A DNA stretch of 64,000 bases from an uncultured Saprospirales bacterium (GTDB lineage Bacteria > Bacteroidota > Bacteroidia > Chitinophagales > Saprospiraceae), in contig CALAZP010000277.1 of assembly GCA_937926355.1 (NCBI GenBank), forward strand, positions 1-64,000, in the 5' to 3' direction. The notes below the pieces were generated by a model. The model did no database searches. It had not been told where the DNA came from and saw only the letters and a list, made by a program, of their open reading frames with translations. Both the position numbers and the translations under genes were made by a program. Positions 17,308 through 25,958 of this stretch are shown piece after piece. Position 1 is the stretch's first letter. The number at the start of each line of letters is the position of its first letter.

Positions 17308-18081
17308 TTAGTTCTTTTTAAGAGCGTTTACCACAACGCCCCAATTACCGTCAGGTAATAGCACTGTTCTTCTATTATCAGCTTTACCTTCAGCTGATGA
17401 ATTGTCCCCAGCAGGCATAAATTCTCCTCGTCCAACAGCTGCTACTTGGTCTGGACTAACTCCTTTGCTAATTAGATATCTTACAACCCCCATTGATCGT
17501 GCAATACTCAAATCCCAATTGTCTTGATATGGTGCACCTTCAACCATCTGATCTGTATCTGTATGTCCCTCTACTAACAATCTTAATGAAGGGTTTTCCT
17601 TCATTGTATTGGCTAGAGCTGTTAGCGCATCTCTTTCTGCTTTACTAAGTCTTGCAGATCCACTTCTATACCTTACAGGAGTAGAAGTTTGAACATACAA
17701 CCTTCCATCCATTTCCTGTAGTTCGAATCCACTATCTTCAAATCCTCCGAAGATTTGATCAATTTCAGCTTTTATGGCACTTAATTGAGACTCACTCATA
17801 TTGAGCTTATCTTGAACTTGAGATAATTGAGTCTTGGTTGCACTCATGTCGCTTTTTAACGAAGTTAATTCTCCATTAAGGCGCTCTTTTTCAGATTCCA
17901 TAGTAGACTGTAAATCTGTGTTAGCAGTTTCTAATTGTGCTACTCTAGCTTGAGTTTCGGCTAATGCCTTATCTGAAGCTTCTTTGGAAGCCGAAAGCTC
18001 ATCGTATTTCTTTTTAGATACACAGGATTGCATAGTGCTTAATGCCAGAGTTAAAATCATCAGTTTAGTAATCAGACGCAT
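17308..18081 (-). CDS. OmpA-family peptidoglycan-binding lipoprotein
   Basis: A 257-residue lipoprotein. Seen: a signal with lipobox STMQSC (Cys20), a coiled-coil middle (about residues 28-110), and a C-terminal OmpA/Pal domain with RLLVEGHTDTDQ and NWDLSIARSMGVVRYLISKG, then the closing RRTVLL. Such proteins tether the outer membrane to peptidoglycan, or act as a Pal-like factor. The gene stands alone: it is divergent from a hydrolase gene, with a 219-base upstream gap carrying a -7 box and an inverted repeat. Confidence 0.9.
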   Translation of the reverse strand: MRLITKLMILTLALSTMQSCVSKKKYDELSASKEASDKALAETQARVAQLETANTDLQSTMESEKERLNGELTSLKSDMSATKTQLSQVQDKLNMSESQLSAIKAEIDQIFGGFEDSGFELQEMDGRLYVQTSTPVRYRSGSARLSKAERDALTALANTMKENPSLRLLVEGHTDTDQMVEGAPYQDNWDLSIARSMGVVRYLISKGVSPDQVAAVGRGEFMPAGDNSSAEGKADNRRTVLLPDGNWGVVVNALKKN

Positions 18082-18118
18082 GTTCTTCTTTTTTAAATTT
18101 GAGAATAAATATTAGTTT

Positions 18119-18153
18119 CTTGTAATATTATCTTGTTACAAGCTACAAATATA
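18119..18153 (-). promoter_or_regulatory. Probable OmpA-gene promoter with inverted repeat
   Basis: On the minus strand a TATATTTG -7 box (plus-strand CAAATATA, 18146-18153) lies 65 bases before the start of the OmpA-family gene. Just downstream is a 7-bp inverted repeat CTTGTAA (18119-18125) with TTACAAG (18136-18142), which is around the expected transcription start and could be an operator or a leader hairpin. A -33 TTG is not evident. Confidence 0.4.
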
Positions 18154-18285
18154 ACATAAAAACGAAAATTAGTAAATTCTGTAGAAAGGTAGGTAACGCT
18201 TCCAACACAAAAATTTATGCTCGTGGATTTTAGCAAACTGTTAAAATTTTAAATCCCAATATTAAACCGTAGATTGCCAAAAATC

Positions 18286-18293
18286 TAAATTTG
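18286..18293 (+). promoter_or_regulatory. Bacteroidota -7 box before the hydrolase
   Basis: TAAATTTG matches TAnnTTTG and ends 7 bases before the ATG at 18301. The leader would be nearly absent, and no -33 element is seen at the usual distance. Confidence 0.35.
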
Positions 18294-18300
18294 AAAATAA

Positions 18301-19065
18301 ATGAGTTACGAGGTTTTTGAAGAACAAAATTTCAAATTTATTGAGACCAAAGGGGGGGATGCTAATTTGGTTCTCCTACACGGTTTATTTGGAGCTTTGA
18401 GTAATTTCGAAGGGATTATCAATCACCATGGTTCAAAGTACAACGTAATTGTTCCCATCCTGCCTATTTTTGAAATGCCTTTAAGAAAATTGTCTGTCTC
18501 CGGTCTAGTCGGCTATGTTCACGAGTTTTTATCTTATAAAGGTTATGATAAAGTTCACCTACTAGGTAATTCCTTGGGGGGGCATATTGCATTATTATAT
18601 GTTCTAGAGCATCCAGAAAAAGTGATTAGTATAACTTTAACCGGCTCTTCTGGCCTTTTTGAAAGCGCTATGGGCTCTACATTCCCTAAACGAGGAGATT
18701 ACGAATTTATTAAGAAGAAAACAGAAGACACTTTTTATAGTCCTCAAACTGCATCTAAAGAGTTGGTTGATGAGGTATTTGATACCGTTAATGACAGGGG
18801 AAAAGCCATTAGAATTATTGCCATGGCTAAATCCGCGGTTAGGCATAATCTAGGTGATCGTCTACAGGAAATTAAGGTGCCTTGTCTGTTGATTTGGGGC
18901 AACCAAGATAAAGTCACTCCTCCTTTTGTGGGTGAAAAATTCAAAGAACTTATTCCTCATTCTGAATTACAATTCATTAACAAATGTGGACATGCTCCTA
19001 TGATGGAACAAGAGGAAAGCTTTAACCAGATTTTAGAAGATTTCCTAAACAAGCATTTGATTTAA
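18301..19065 (+). CDS. Alpha/beta-fold hydrolase
   Basis: A 254-residue alpha/beta hydrolase without a signal peptide. Seen: the oxyanion-hole motif LLHGLFGAL (about residues 24-32), the nucleophile elbow GNSLGGH (Ser about residue 91), the late acid GNQDKVTPP and the catalytic His in CGHAPMMEQ. The combination is typical of carboxylesterase or C-C bond hydrolase-like members; the substrate cannot be told. It is 6 bases upstream of the M1 peptidase gene and probably cotranscribed with it. Confidence 0.88.
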   Translation: MSYEVFEEQNFKFIETKGGDANLVLLHGLFGALSNFEGIINHHGSKYNVIVPILPIFEMPLRKLSVSGLVGYVHEFLSYKGYDKVHLLGNSLGGHIALLYVLEHPEKVISITLTGSSGLFESAMGSTFPKRGDYEFIKKKTEDTFYSPQTASKELVDEVFDTVNDRGKAIRIIAMAKSAVRHNLGDRLQEIKVPCLLIWGNQDKVTPPFVGEKFKELIPHSELQFINKCGHAPMMEQEESFNQILEDFLNKHLI

Positions 19066-19071
19066 TTCGTA

Positions 19072-21624
19072 ATGCGAATTTTTTTTGCAGTACTAGGTGG
19101 TTTTTTCTTGATATACTCTTGTCAGCCAGTTTACCGCAGTTCCCTTTTTACTTCTGACGCGTCCAACACCACTTTTTTAGACACATTAGTGGTTTCAGCC
19201 TCTAAAACAGAAGCGCGTGACAAAATCCAAGAATATCGTGGGACTTTTCCCAAAACTTTAGACCTCCTCCATACCCATTTAAGCCTTTCTTTTAACTGGG
19301 AGGAACAAAAAGTAATCGGTCAAGCAGCATTACTTCTAAAGCCTTTTCATTATCCTCAGGATTTCATTGAAATTGATTGTATCAATTTTAGTTTGGATTC
19401 TATTGCCCTACTGGCCAACCATTTACCCTTAGATTTTCAATACACCTATGATGGTAAAAAATTAATAATTCATCCCCAAAGGATTATTAACCCCAATGAT
19501 ACATTGGAAGTGCTCATAGATTACCAAGCTATTCCTTCTTCAGATGAAAATCATCAAAGCAATGGAGATGATAAAGGATTGTACTTTATACAAGCAGATT
19601 CTACAACTAAAAGAAGAAAAGAAATTTGGACATTAGGTGAGACTCAATGGAGTGCTAAATGGTTTCCCACCATCAATCAACCTAATGAAAAGGCAACCCA
19701 ATCTATTTCTTTAACCATAGATACCTCTCTAACGTCTATCTCGAATGGTCTGTTGACAAGCACTCAATTCAATAATAATGGGACTAAAACAGACCATTGG
19801 GAGTTAAGCATTCCTCACGCTCCTTATCTATCAGCAATTATTGTAGGTCAATTTGATCATCATATAGATTCTTCCGGCCACACGGATTTAGAATATTTTG
19901 TGCAACCCGGCTATAAAAATGATATTCCTAGTATTTTTGGTCGTGTAAATGATATGATTGAGTTTTTTTCCGACACCTTTCACTATCCTTTTCCATGGCC
20001 AGATTACAAACAAATTATTGTCCAAGATTTCGTAACCGGAGCTATGGAAAACACCTCTGCAGTAATATATGGTGATTTTATTCAGCAGCATGAAAACGAA
20101 ATCGTTGGTATTGGAAATGATGCTATTGTTGCTCATGAATTGGTTCATCATTGGTTTGGTAATTTAGTTACCTGCGAAAACTGGGCTAATCTTACATTAA
20201 ATGAAGGATTTGCCAACTATGGGGAATCCCTTTGGATTACTCATTTTCACGGCAAAGAAGCAGGTGAATATCACCGGTATAAGCATAGGGAAGAATATTT
20301 TCAAGATGCCTATTTATCTGGGCCTCTTCCTGTAGTTTCTTATTTTTATTCCGACCCTGAAAAGCTTTTCAATACACACACCTACAATAAGGGAGGGGCT
20401 ATTTTACATATGCTAAGAATTTATCTTGGTGATTTGGGGTTTTTTGATGGGATATCCTCCTACTTAAGTGATTATGAATTTTCTAATACTGAAATTGATC
20501 ACCTGAGGTGGTCCTTTGAAAAAATTAGCGGATTAGACCTTAAACTTTTTTTTGATCAATGGTTTTTCCAACCTGGGCACCCCAGAATCAAGATAACATC
20601 TCAATATGACTCAACTTATTCTATTTTTAATTTGACCATCTCTCAAGAAAATGCATTTAAGCAAGAATCTCAGAATTTTTTTTCGTTTCCAGTTAAAATT
20701 GGATATGTAATTCAGGGGGCTTATAAAGAATATGATTTCTTTATGTCTAAACAGAAAAACCATATTGCACTTGATCTTGAGACACCGCCGGAACTTGTCA
20801 TTTTAGATCCCCAACGAACTCTTCTTGCAGAATATTCTATTAACTATAGTTTGAGTCAATGGGAAAAAATAATTGACTTACCTGTTGATATTGCTTGGAA
20901 AATTCAGGCTTTCCACTCAATTATACAGCTATCTGAGACAGGTGCTAAGCAAAAATTAATACGATGGGGGCTTAATTCATCTCCTATTTTTCAAAGATTG
21001 GCACTTCAAGCTATCGATAATTATGAATTTCAAGTTTTTGAGGACGCGTTATTAAATATAGGAGCAATGGACAAAAATGCTGAAATTCGAGCGATGGCGT
21101 TAAAGGTTTTAAGAAATACCTCCAATAAAGAAAATACTCCATACTTGATCAACAGATTGTCATTGGAACGTTCTCCAATCGTTTTAGCTGAGATTATAGA
21201 AACCATTGTTGCACTTAATTCCAGATTGGAGGAAATTGATTTAATTTCTTCCTTTGAGGATCGACCTGAATCTTCTATTACTAAAGCTTTAGGAAAATTT
21301 TATTCACAAAGAAAAGCTCTCGGTAAAATTTCCTTTTTTGAAGAACATCTTCATTCCATAAGAGATGTTCATTCCGCTAAATTTTATGAAAGTTATTTAT
21401 CCTTATTTCCTGATAAGGGCCTTGCTAAAGTTTACAAAATTGCTACCGATAAGCGCAATTCAAGACTACGAAAATATGGTGCAACTTATGCCGTTTATCA
21501 ATTGGCGAAGGTCTTGAACAATGTTGAACCAGCTTTGCAAACCGAAGCCAATATATTGCTGCGAAAAATTTTAGCTAATGAAAAAGATAGAACTTTAACA
21601 GATCTGTATTTGACATTCAATTAA
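19072..21624 (+). CDS. M1 family metallo-aminopeptidase (lipoprotein)
   Basis: An 850-residue zinc peptidase. Seen: a lipoprotein-like signal with Cys17 (IYSCQPVY), the substrate-binding GAMENTSAV (the family GAMEN, about residue 324), the zinc motif HELVHHWFG (from about residue 355) with the third ligand in LNEGFANY, a Tyr-containing region, and a HEAT-like C-terminal part (about 600-850). The family removes N-terminal residues from peptides. A second M1 enzyme lies at 30656. It was probably co-transcribed with the upstream hydrolase. Confidence 0.94.
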   Translation: MRIFFAVLGGFFLIYSCQPVYRSSLFTSDASNTTFLDTLVVSASKTEARDKIQEYRGTFPKTLDLLHTHLSLSFNWEEQKVIGQAALLLKPFHYPQDFIEIDCINFSLDSIALLANHLPLDFQYTYDGKKLIIHPQRIINPNDTLEVLIDYQAIPSSDENHQSNGDDKGLYFIQADSTTKRRKEIWTLGETQWSAKWFPTINQPNEKATQSISLTIDTSLTSISNGLLTSTQFNNNGTKTDHWELSIPHAPYLSAIIVGQFDHHIDSSGHTDLEYFVQPGYKNDIPSIFGRVNDMIEFFSDTFHYPFPWPDYKQIIVQDFVTGAMENTSAVIYGDFIQQHENEIVGIGNDAIVAHELVHHWFGNLVTCENWANLTLNEGFANYGESLWITHFHGKEAGEYHRYKHREEYFQDAYLSGPLPVVSYFYSDPEKLFNTHTYNKGGAILHMLRIYLGDLGFFDGISSYLSDYEFSNTEIDHLRWSFEKISGLDLKLFFDQWFFQPGHPRIKITSQYDSTYSIFNLTISQENAFKQESQNFFSFPVKIGYVIQGAYKEYDFFMSKQKNHIALDLETPPELVILDPQRTLLAEYSINYSLSQWEKIIDLPVDIAWKIQAFHSIIQLSETGAKQKLIRWGLNSSPIFQRLALQAIDNYEFQVFEDALLNIGAMDKNAEIRAMALKVLRNTSNKENTPYLINRLSLERSPIVLAEIIETIVALNSRLEEIDLISSFEDRPESSITKALGKFYSQRKALGKISFFEEHLHSIRDVHSAKFYESYLSLFPDKGLAKVYKIATDKRNSRLRKYGATYAVYQLAKVLNNVEPALQTEANILLRKILANEKDRTLTDLYLTFN

Positions 21625-21709
21625 CTTGGTATATTACATTTTGTACCTATTTGAGCAACCAATGCCCTTATTTAACCGTTGCAATTTAAATTACAATTAA
21701 AATCTAGTT

Positions 21710-24700
21710 ATGAATAGAATGAAGAATTACCAACTCTTAATTTCTAAATTAGATGCCTTCATTCGTAAGTACTATTTAAATAAAATTATCAAAGGCACTA
21801 TTTATAGCATAGGTGTTTTACTGGGCCTTTTTCTTGCTTTTAGTATCTGTGAGTATTACTTGTATTTATCTCCAGTATTGAGAAAAAGTTTGTTGTTGGT
21901 GTACTTCCTTTCCTTTCTTTCGGTAACCACCATTTGGGTATTTAATCCTCTTTTTAAATTTTTCCAATTAGGTTCAATAATTAGTCATAACGAGGCTGCA
22001 ATTATAATTGGAAAATATTTTTCAAACGTTCAAGACAAGCTAATTAATATTTTAGAATTAAATGCCCAGTTAGAAAATGGTAATGACGCCAGTGCCTTAA
22101 TCTTGGCAAGTATTGATCAAAAGTCTGAAGAGATTAAACTTACTCCTTTTCGCAATGCCATCAACCTTAAAGATAATAAAAGGTATTTGCGATTTGCACT
22201 GCCTCCTATTTTCTTATTTCTTATTCTTTTATTTAGTGCACCCTCTATACTAACCGATAGTACTTATAGATTTATCAATAACAATACTGAATTTGAAAAA
22301 CCCGCTCCTTTTAAGTTCAACATTCAAAATGACGCACTAGAGGTAAACCAATTTGACAACTTTAATTTAAAAGTTAAAGTAGAAGGCAAAGCCATTCCCA
22401 ATGAAGCTTACATCTTAATTGGTGATTACAGGTATAAACTTCGTAAAGAAGGTAACCATTTATATTCTTATGTTTTCAGAAACGTTTCTGATCCCATAAG
22501 TTTTAAATTTAATTCTGGTTCGGTTTTTTCCAAAGATTATACAATATCAATAGTGTCAAAACCTATGATATTGGGTTTTGAAATATCTTTAATTTATCCA
22601 AAGCACACAAATCTCAATAAAGAGAAGCTTCAAAATATTGGGGATTTGACTATTCCTGAAGGAACACAAGTAAATTGGCTTTTTCAAGCCCAACATGCCA
22701 ACAGCGTTTCTCTTAGGTTTAATTCCTCTTTGCCCGAAATGACTAAAAGGGTTTCTGAAACTGATTTTTCACTCTCAAAAATTGTTACGGAATCCAATAG
22801 CTATAAAGTGTTGGTTGAAAATGGTTGGGGCTCCCAAAGTGATTCTATAAACTACGTTATTAAAGTAGTTCAGGACGAATATCCTTCCATTTCAGCTAAC
22901 AGTTATCAAGATGAAATGGATCCCAATTTTTATTATTTCGCAGGGGATTTAAAAGACGACTACGGTCTAAAAAAATTAGTTTTTCATTATTCAATAAAAA
23001 GAGAAAACCTAACGATTGACTCTTCTTTCGCCATTAAAGAATACCATTCAGGAATTCTAAAAGAAGCGTTTCAATTTGACTTTGATTTTACATCTCTAGA
23101 CTTAGGTCCCGGTGATGAAGTGATCTACTATTTCGAAATTATAGATAATGATGCATTAAATGGATTTAAAAGTTCTTTTTCCGAAAGGAAAATAAAAAAT
23201 ATGCCGACAAAAGAGGCCATTAAGGAAAAAGAACAAGAAAATGAGGAAGAAATTAAAAAAGGGTTGAAAAATGCAATTGAAAAAAATAAGGAAATAAAAA
23301 AGGAGGTTGAAAAATTCAAGAATAACTTACTTCAAAAAAAAGAATTAGAATGGCAGGATAGAAAAGAATTAGAGCAAATTATTAACAAACAGAAAACCTT
23401 AGAAAAAATAATTGAAAATACCAGAGAACGATTCGATGAAAACCTTAAAAATCAACAAATTTTAGACAATACAGATGAAGAAACATTAGATCAACAAGAA
23501 TCTTTAGAAGAACAATTGGAAAAGTTACAAAATGAAGAATTGAATGAAATCCTTCAAAAGATTGAAGAGTTGTTGAATCAATTAGACAAAGAGCAGCTAT
23601 TAGAGATGTTGGAAAATGTCAATAAAAATGAAAAAGTATTAGAAACTAATCTGGAGCGTTTGATGGAGTTGTTTCAACAACTAGAGTTGGAGAAAGAAAT
23701 GAAAGAAACTATTGAGGAGCTGGAGGGCTTAAGTGAAGAACTAGAAGAATCTGCTCAGGATTTAGAAGAAGAATCTAATCCTTCAAAAAATAATGAGGAG
23801 TCAAAAGAAAAAATGGAGAATTATGAAAAGCAGCTTGAAAATATAAAGGAAAACTTAAACGAAATACAGAAAAAAAATAAACAGTCTAAGTCATCCAAAA
23901 TGATGAATCTGCCAGAAGAAAACATAAAGAGGGCAGGTAAACAATTGAATGAAAGTAAAAAACAATTAAATGAGGGTAATAATAAAAAAGCAGCGGAGGA
24001 GCAAAAAAAAGCAGCAAATGAATTAAAAGATGCAGCGGAGCAAATGACTCAGCAAATGCAAGATTCTAAAATGCAACAAATGCAAGAGGATATGGGGGCT
24101 CTTAGGCAATTGATGGAAAATTTAATTGGAATTTCATTTGAGCAAGAAGCTTTAATGGAAGATATAAATGCAACCCCTATTAATACTCCTTTATATGTAT
24201 CACAGGTACAAAACCAATTCAAATTAAAAGATGATTTCGCCTTAGCAAAAGACAGTTTAAATGAACTGGCTAAAAGAGTATTTCAACTAGAGGCTTTTTT
24301 AACAGAAAAGGTCGTTGCGGTAGAAGAAAATTTGGAATTAAGTATCAGTCATTTAGAAGAAAGGAAGGTACCTCTAGCGGGAAACTTCCAACAAAGAGTG
24401 ATGACTTATACCAATGATTTGGCACTAATGCTAAGTGAAGTAATGCACCAGATGCAGCAACAAATGTCACAAATGATGTCGGGGAATCAAATGTGTAGCC
24501 AACCACAGGGGCAGCAAAATAGTGGTATGCCTCAAGATAAAATTAGCGAAGGACAAAAGTCTTTAAACCAAGAGATGCGGGATGCAGGAAAGCAAGCTGG
24601 AGGAACTAGTGCTAAGGAATTTGCTGAAATGGCTGCAAAGCAAGCTGCCTTGAGAAAAGCTTTAGAAGAAAAAATAAAGGAATTACAGGGTCAAGGCAAA

Positions 24701-25039
24701 GGAAATCCTTTATTACAAGAATTGGCTGAAGAAATGGACAAAATAGAAACTGATTTGGTTAATAAAAAATTAACCAACGAAATGATCGAAAGACAAGAAA
24801 AAATACTAACTAAGTTATTAGATCACGAGAAAGCAGAAAGAGAGCAGGAATGGGAAAACGAGAGAAAATCAGAAACAGCTGGCCAAGTAGATCGAGTTAT
24901 ACCTCCTTCTTTGGAAGAATATCTTAAAAAAAGAAAAGCTGAAATTGAAGATTTTCGCAAAATTGCTCCGGGTTTAGAACCTTTTTACAAAAAACTTTTG
25001 GAAAACTATCTCGATGGAATTGGCACTAAATTTGAATAA
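21710..25039 (+). CDS. Large membrane protein with extended coiled coil (DUF4175-like)
   Basis: A 1109-residue protein. Seen: two N-terminal membrane segments (about residues 25-48 and 58-80) and one near 165-183, a beta-rich extracytoplasmic part (about 200-500), and a long Glu/Lys/Gln coiled-coil region (about 510-830) with a Met/Gln-rich stretch (about 900-950). The layout matches DUF4175-type proteins of Bacteroidota, whose role is unknown. Next downstream, after 21 bases, is the RsbW-like gene, so co-transcription is plausible. Low-complexity composition makes homology searches unreliable here. Confidence 0.8.
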   Translation: MNRMKNYQLLISKLDAFIRKYYLNKIIKGTIYSIGVLLGLFLAFSICEYYLYLSPVLRKSLLLVYFLSFLSVTTIWVFNPLFKFFQLGSIISHNEAAIIIGKYFSNVQDKLINILELNAQLENGNDASALILASIDQKSEEIKLTPFRNAINLKDNKRYLRFALPPIFLFLILLFSAPSILTDSTYRFINNNTEFEKPAPFKFNIQNDALEVNQFDNFNLKVKVEGKAIPNEAYILIGDYRYKLRKEGNHLYSYVFRNVSDPISFKFNSGSVFSKDYTISIVSKPMILGFEISLIYPKHTNLNKEKLQNIGDLTIPEGTQVNWLFQAQHANSVSLRFNSSLPEMTKRVSETDFSLSKIVTESNSYKVLVENGWGSQSDSINYVIKVVQDEYPSISANSYQDEMDPNFYYFAGDLKDDYGLKKLVFHYSIKRENLTIDSSFAIKEYHSGILKEAFQFDFDFTSLDLGPGDEVIYYFEIIDNDALNGFKSSFSERKIKNMPTKEAIKEKEQENEEEIKKGLKNAIEKNKEIKKEVEKFKNNLLQKKELEWQDRKELEQIINKQKTLEKIIENTRERFDENLKNQQILDNTDEETLDQQESLEEQLEKLQNEELNEILQKIEELLNQLDKEQLLEMLENVNKNEKVLETNLERLMELFQQLELEKEMKETIEELEGLSEELEESAQDLEEESNPSKNNEESKEKMENYEKQLENIKENLNEIQKKNKQSKSSKMMNLPEENIKRAGKQLNESKKQLNEGNNKKAAEEQKKAANELKDAAEQMTQQMQDSKMQQMQEDMGALRQLMENLIGISFEQEALMEDINATPINTPLYVSQVQNQFKLKDDFALAKDSLNELAKRVFQLEAFLTEKVVAVEENLELSISHLEERKVPLAGNFQQRVMTYTNDLALMLSEVMHQMQQQMSQMMSGNQMCSQPQGQQNSGMPQDKISEGQKSLNQEMRDAGKQAGGTSAKEFAEMAAKQAALRKALEEKIKELQGQGKGNPLLQELAEEMDKIETDLVNKKLTNEMIERQEKILTKLLDHEKAEREQEWENERKSETAGQVDRVIPPSLEEYLKKRKAEIEDFRKIAPGLEPFYKKLLENYLDGIGTKFE

Positions 25040-25060
25040 TATCTGAACAAAAAGAATATA

Positions 25061-25447
25061 ATGCTTGAACTTTCTTCCAACACTAATGAACTTTGCCAAT
25101 TAGAAAGGTTTGTGAAAAAAATTGCGGCCCAATACCGATTGGATGAAGAACAATATGGTAATGTTCTAATCAGTTTGACAGAAGCAGTAAGCAATGCTAT
25201 CATTCACGGGAACAAAAAGGATTCTAGTAAAAAAGTTTGCATTAGCCTGATTGAAGAAAAAAATAAAATTTCTATATCTGTCTCGGATCAAGGTAAAGGT
25301 TTTGACGTTCATGAAATTCCAGATCCCACATCTGAAGAGCGCTTGTTTTGTATTGGAGGTCGTGGCGTATATATCATGAAAAGATTATGCGATGGCGTAT
25401 GTTATTGCAATAATGGAAGCACCGTCACATTAGAATTTAAAATTTGA
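25061..25447 (+). CDS. RsbW-like ATP-binding protein (anti-sigma factor/GHKL kinase)
   Basis: A 128-residue HATPase_c_2 protein. Seen: the N-box region ISLTEAVSNAIIHGNKKD, the G1 box VSDQGKGFD, and the G2 loop GGRGVYIMKRLCDGV. This is the bare Bergerat-fold ATPase of RsbW/SpoIIAB-type serine kinases. No sigma factor or STAS antagonist lies beside it; a SpoIIE-type phosphatase sits 24 kb away at 49240. It overlaps ybeY by one base, a pairing I believe is common in Bacteroidota, and its target is unknown. Confidence 0.85.
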   Translation: MLELSSNTNELCQLERFVKKIAAQYRLDEEQYGNVLISLTEAVSNAIIHGNKKDSSKKVCISLIEEKNKISISVSDQGKGFDVHEIPDPTSEERLFCIGGRGVYIMKRLCDGVCYCNNGSTVTLEFKI

Positions 25448-25875
25448 TGGAAAATCGAATTTCATTTTTTAATGAGGATATTGAATTTTTACCAAATAAA
25501 AAGAAAACTTATAAAAAGTGGATTTGTGCATTAATTAAAATGCATCAAGGTAATCTTAAGGAGATAAATTTCATTTTCTGTAGTGATAATTATTTATACC
25601 AATTAAATGTTTCTTATTTATCTCATGATACTTTAACTGACATTATCACCTTTCCGTACGAACTTTTCCCCGACCTGGCTGCTGACATCTTCATAAGTGT
25701 AGAAAGGGTAAAAGAAAATGCGTTGGATTTAGAATTAGATTTTGAAATTGAATTAATAAGAGTAATGTCTCACGGCATTTTACACCTATGTGGTTATGGG
25801 GATAAAACTGAACAAGAAAAAGCAATTATGAGAGCCCACGAGAATGATGCACTTGAGCTCTTTAAAAAATATTGA
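25447..25875 (+). CDS. ybeY: rRNA maturation endoribonuclease YbeY
   Basis: A 142-residue metal-dependent RNase for 16S rRNA 3'-end maturation and ribosome quality control. Seen: the zinc motif SHGILHLCGYGDKTEQEKAIM (three His/Asp ligands in HGILHLCGYGD) and a preceding beta-strand region with LTDIITFPYE. I chose the ATG at 25447, whose A is the last base of the previous gene's TGA stop, over TTG at 25444. The length is normal. Confidence 0.94.
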   Translation: MENRISFFNEDIEFLPNKKKTYKKWICALIKMHQGNLKEINFIFCSDNYLYQLNVSYLSHDTLTDIITFPYELFPDLAADIFISVERVKENALDLELDFEIELIRVMSHGILHLCGYGDKTEQEKAIMRAHENDALELFKKY

Positions 25876-25888
25876 TTAATCATTATCG

Positions 25889-25916
25889 TTGAATTTTTTT
25901 TTCTATGTTACATTTG
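25889..25916 (+). promoter_or_regulatory. Bacteroidota promoter of the thrABC cluster
   Basis: A -33 TTG (25889-25891), a 17-base spacer and a -7 TACATTTG (25909-25916) agree fully with the phylum consensus. The thrA ATG is 42 bases beyond the box. No leader peptide rich in Thr or Ile codons is visible in between, so classical attenuation is not supported. Confidence 0.65.
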
Positions 25917-25958
25917 TTTTGGCCGTATCTGATAAAGCCTTACAATTAACACAATGAT

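Noticed and set aside
25876..25958. A threonine attenuator leader peptide before thrA
   Set aside because: No short ORF rich in Thr or Ile codons and no terminator hairpin is visible between the promoter and thrA.
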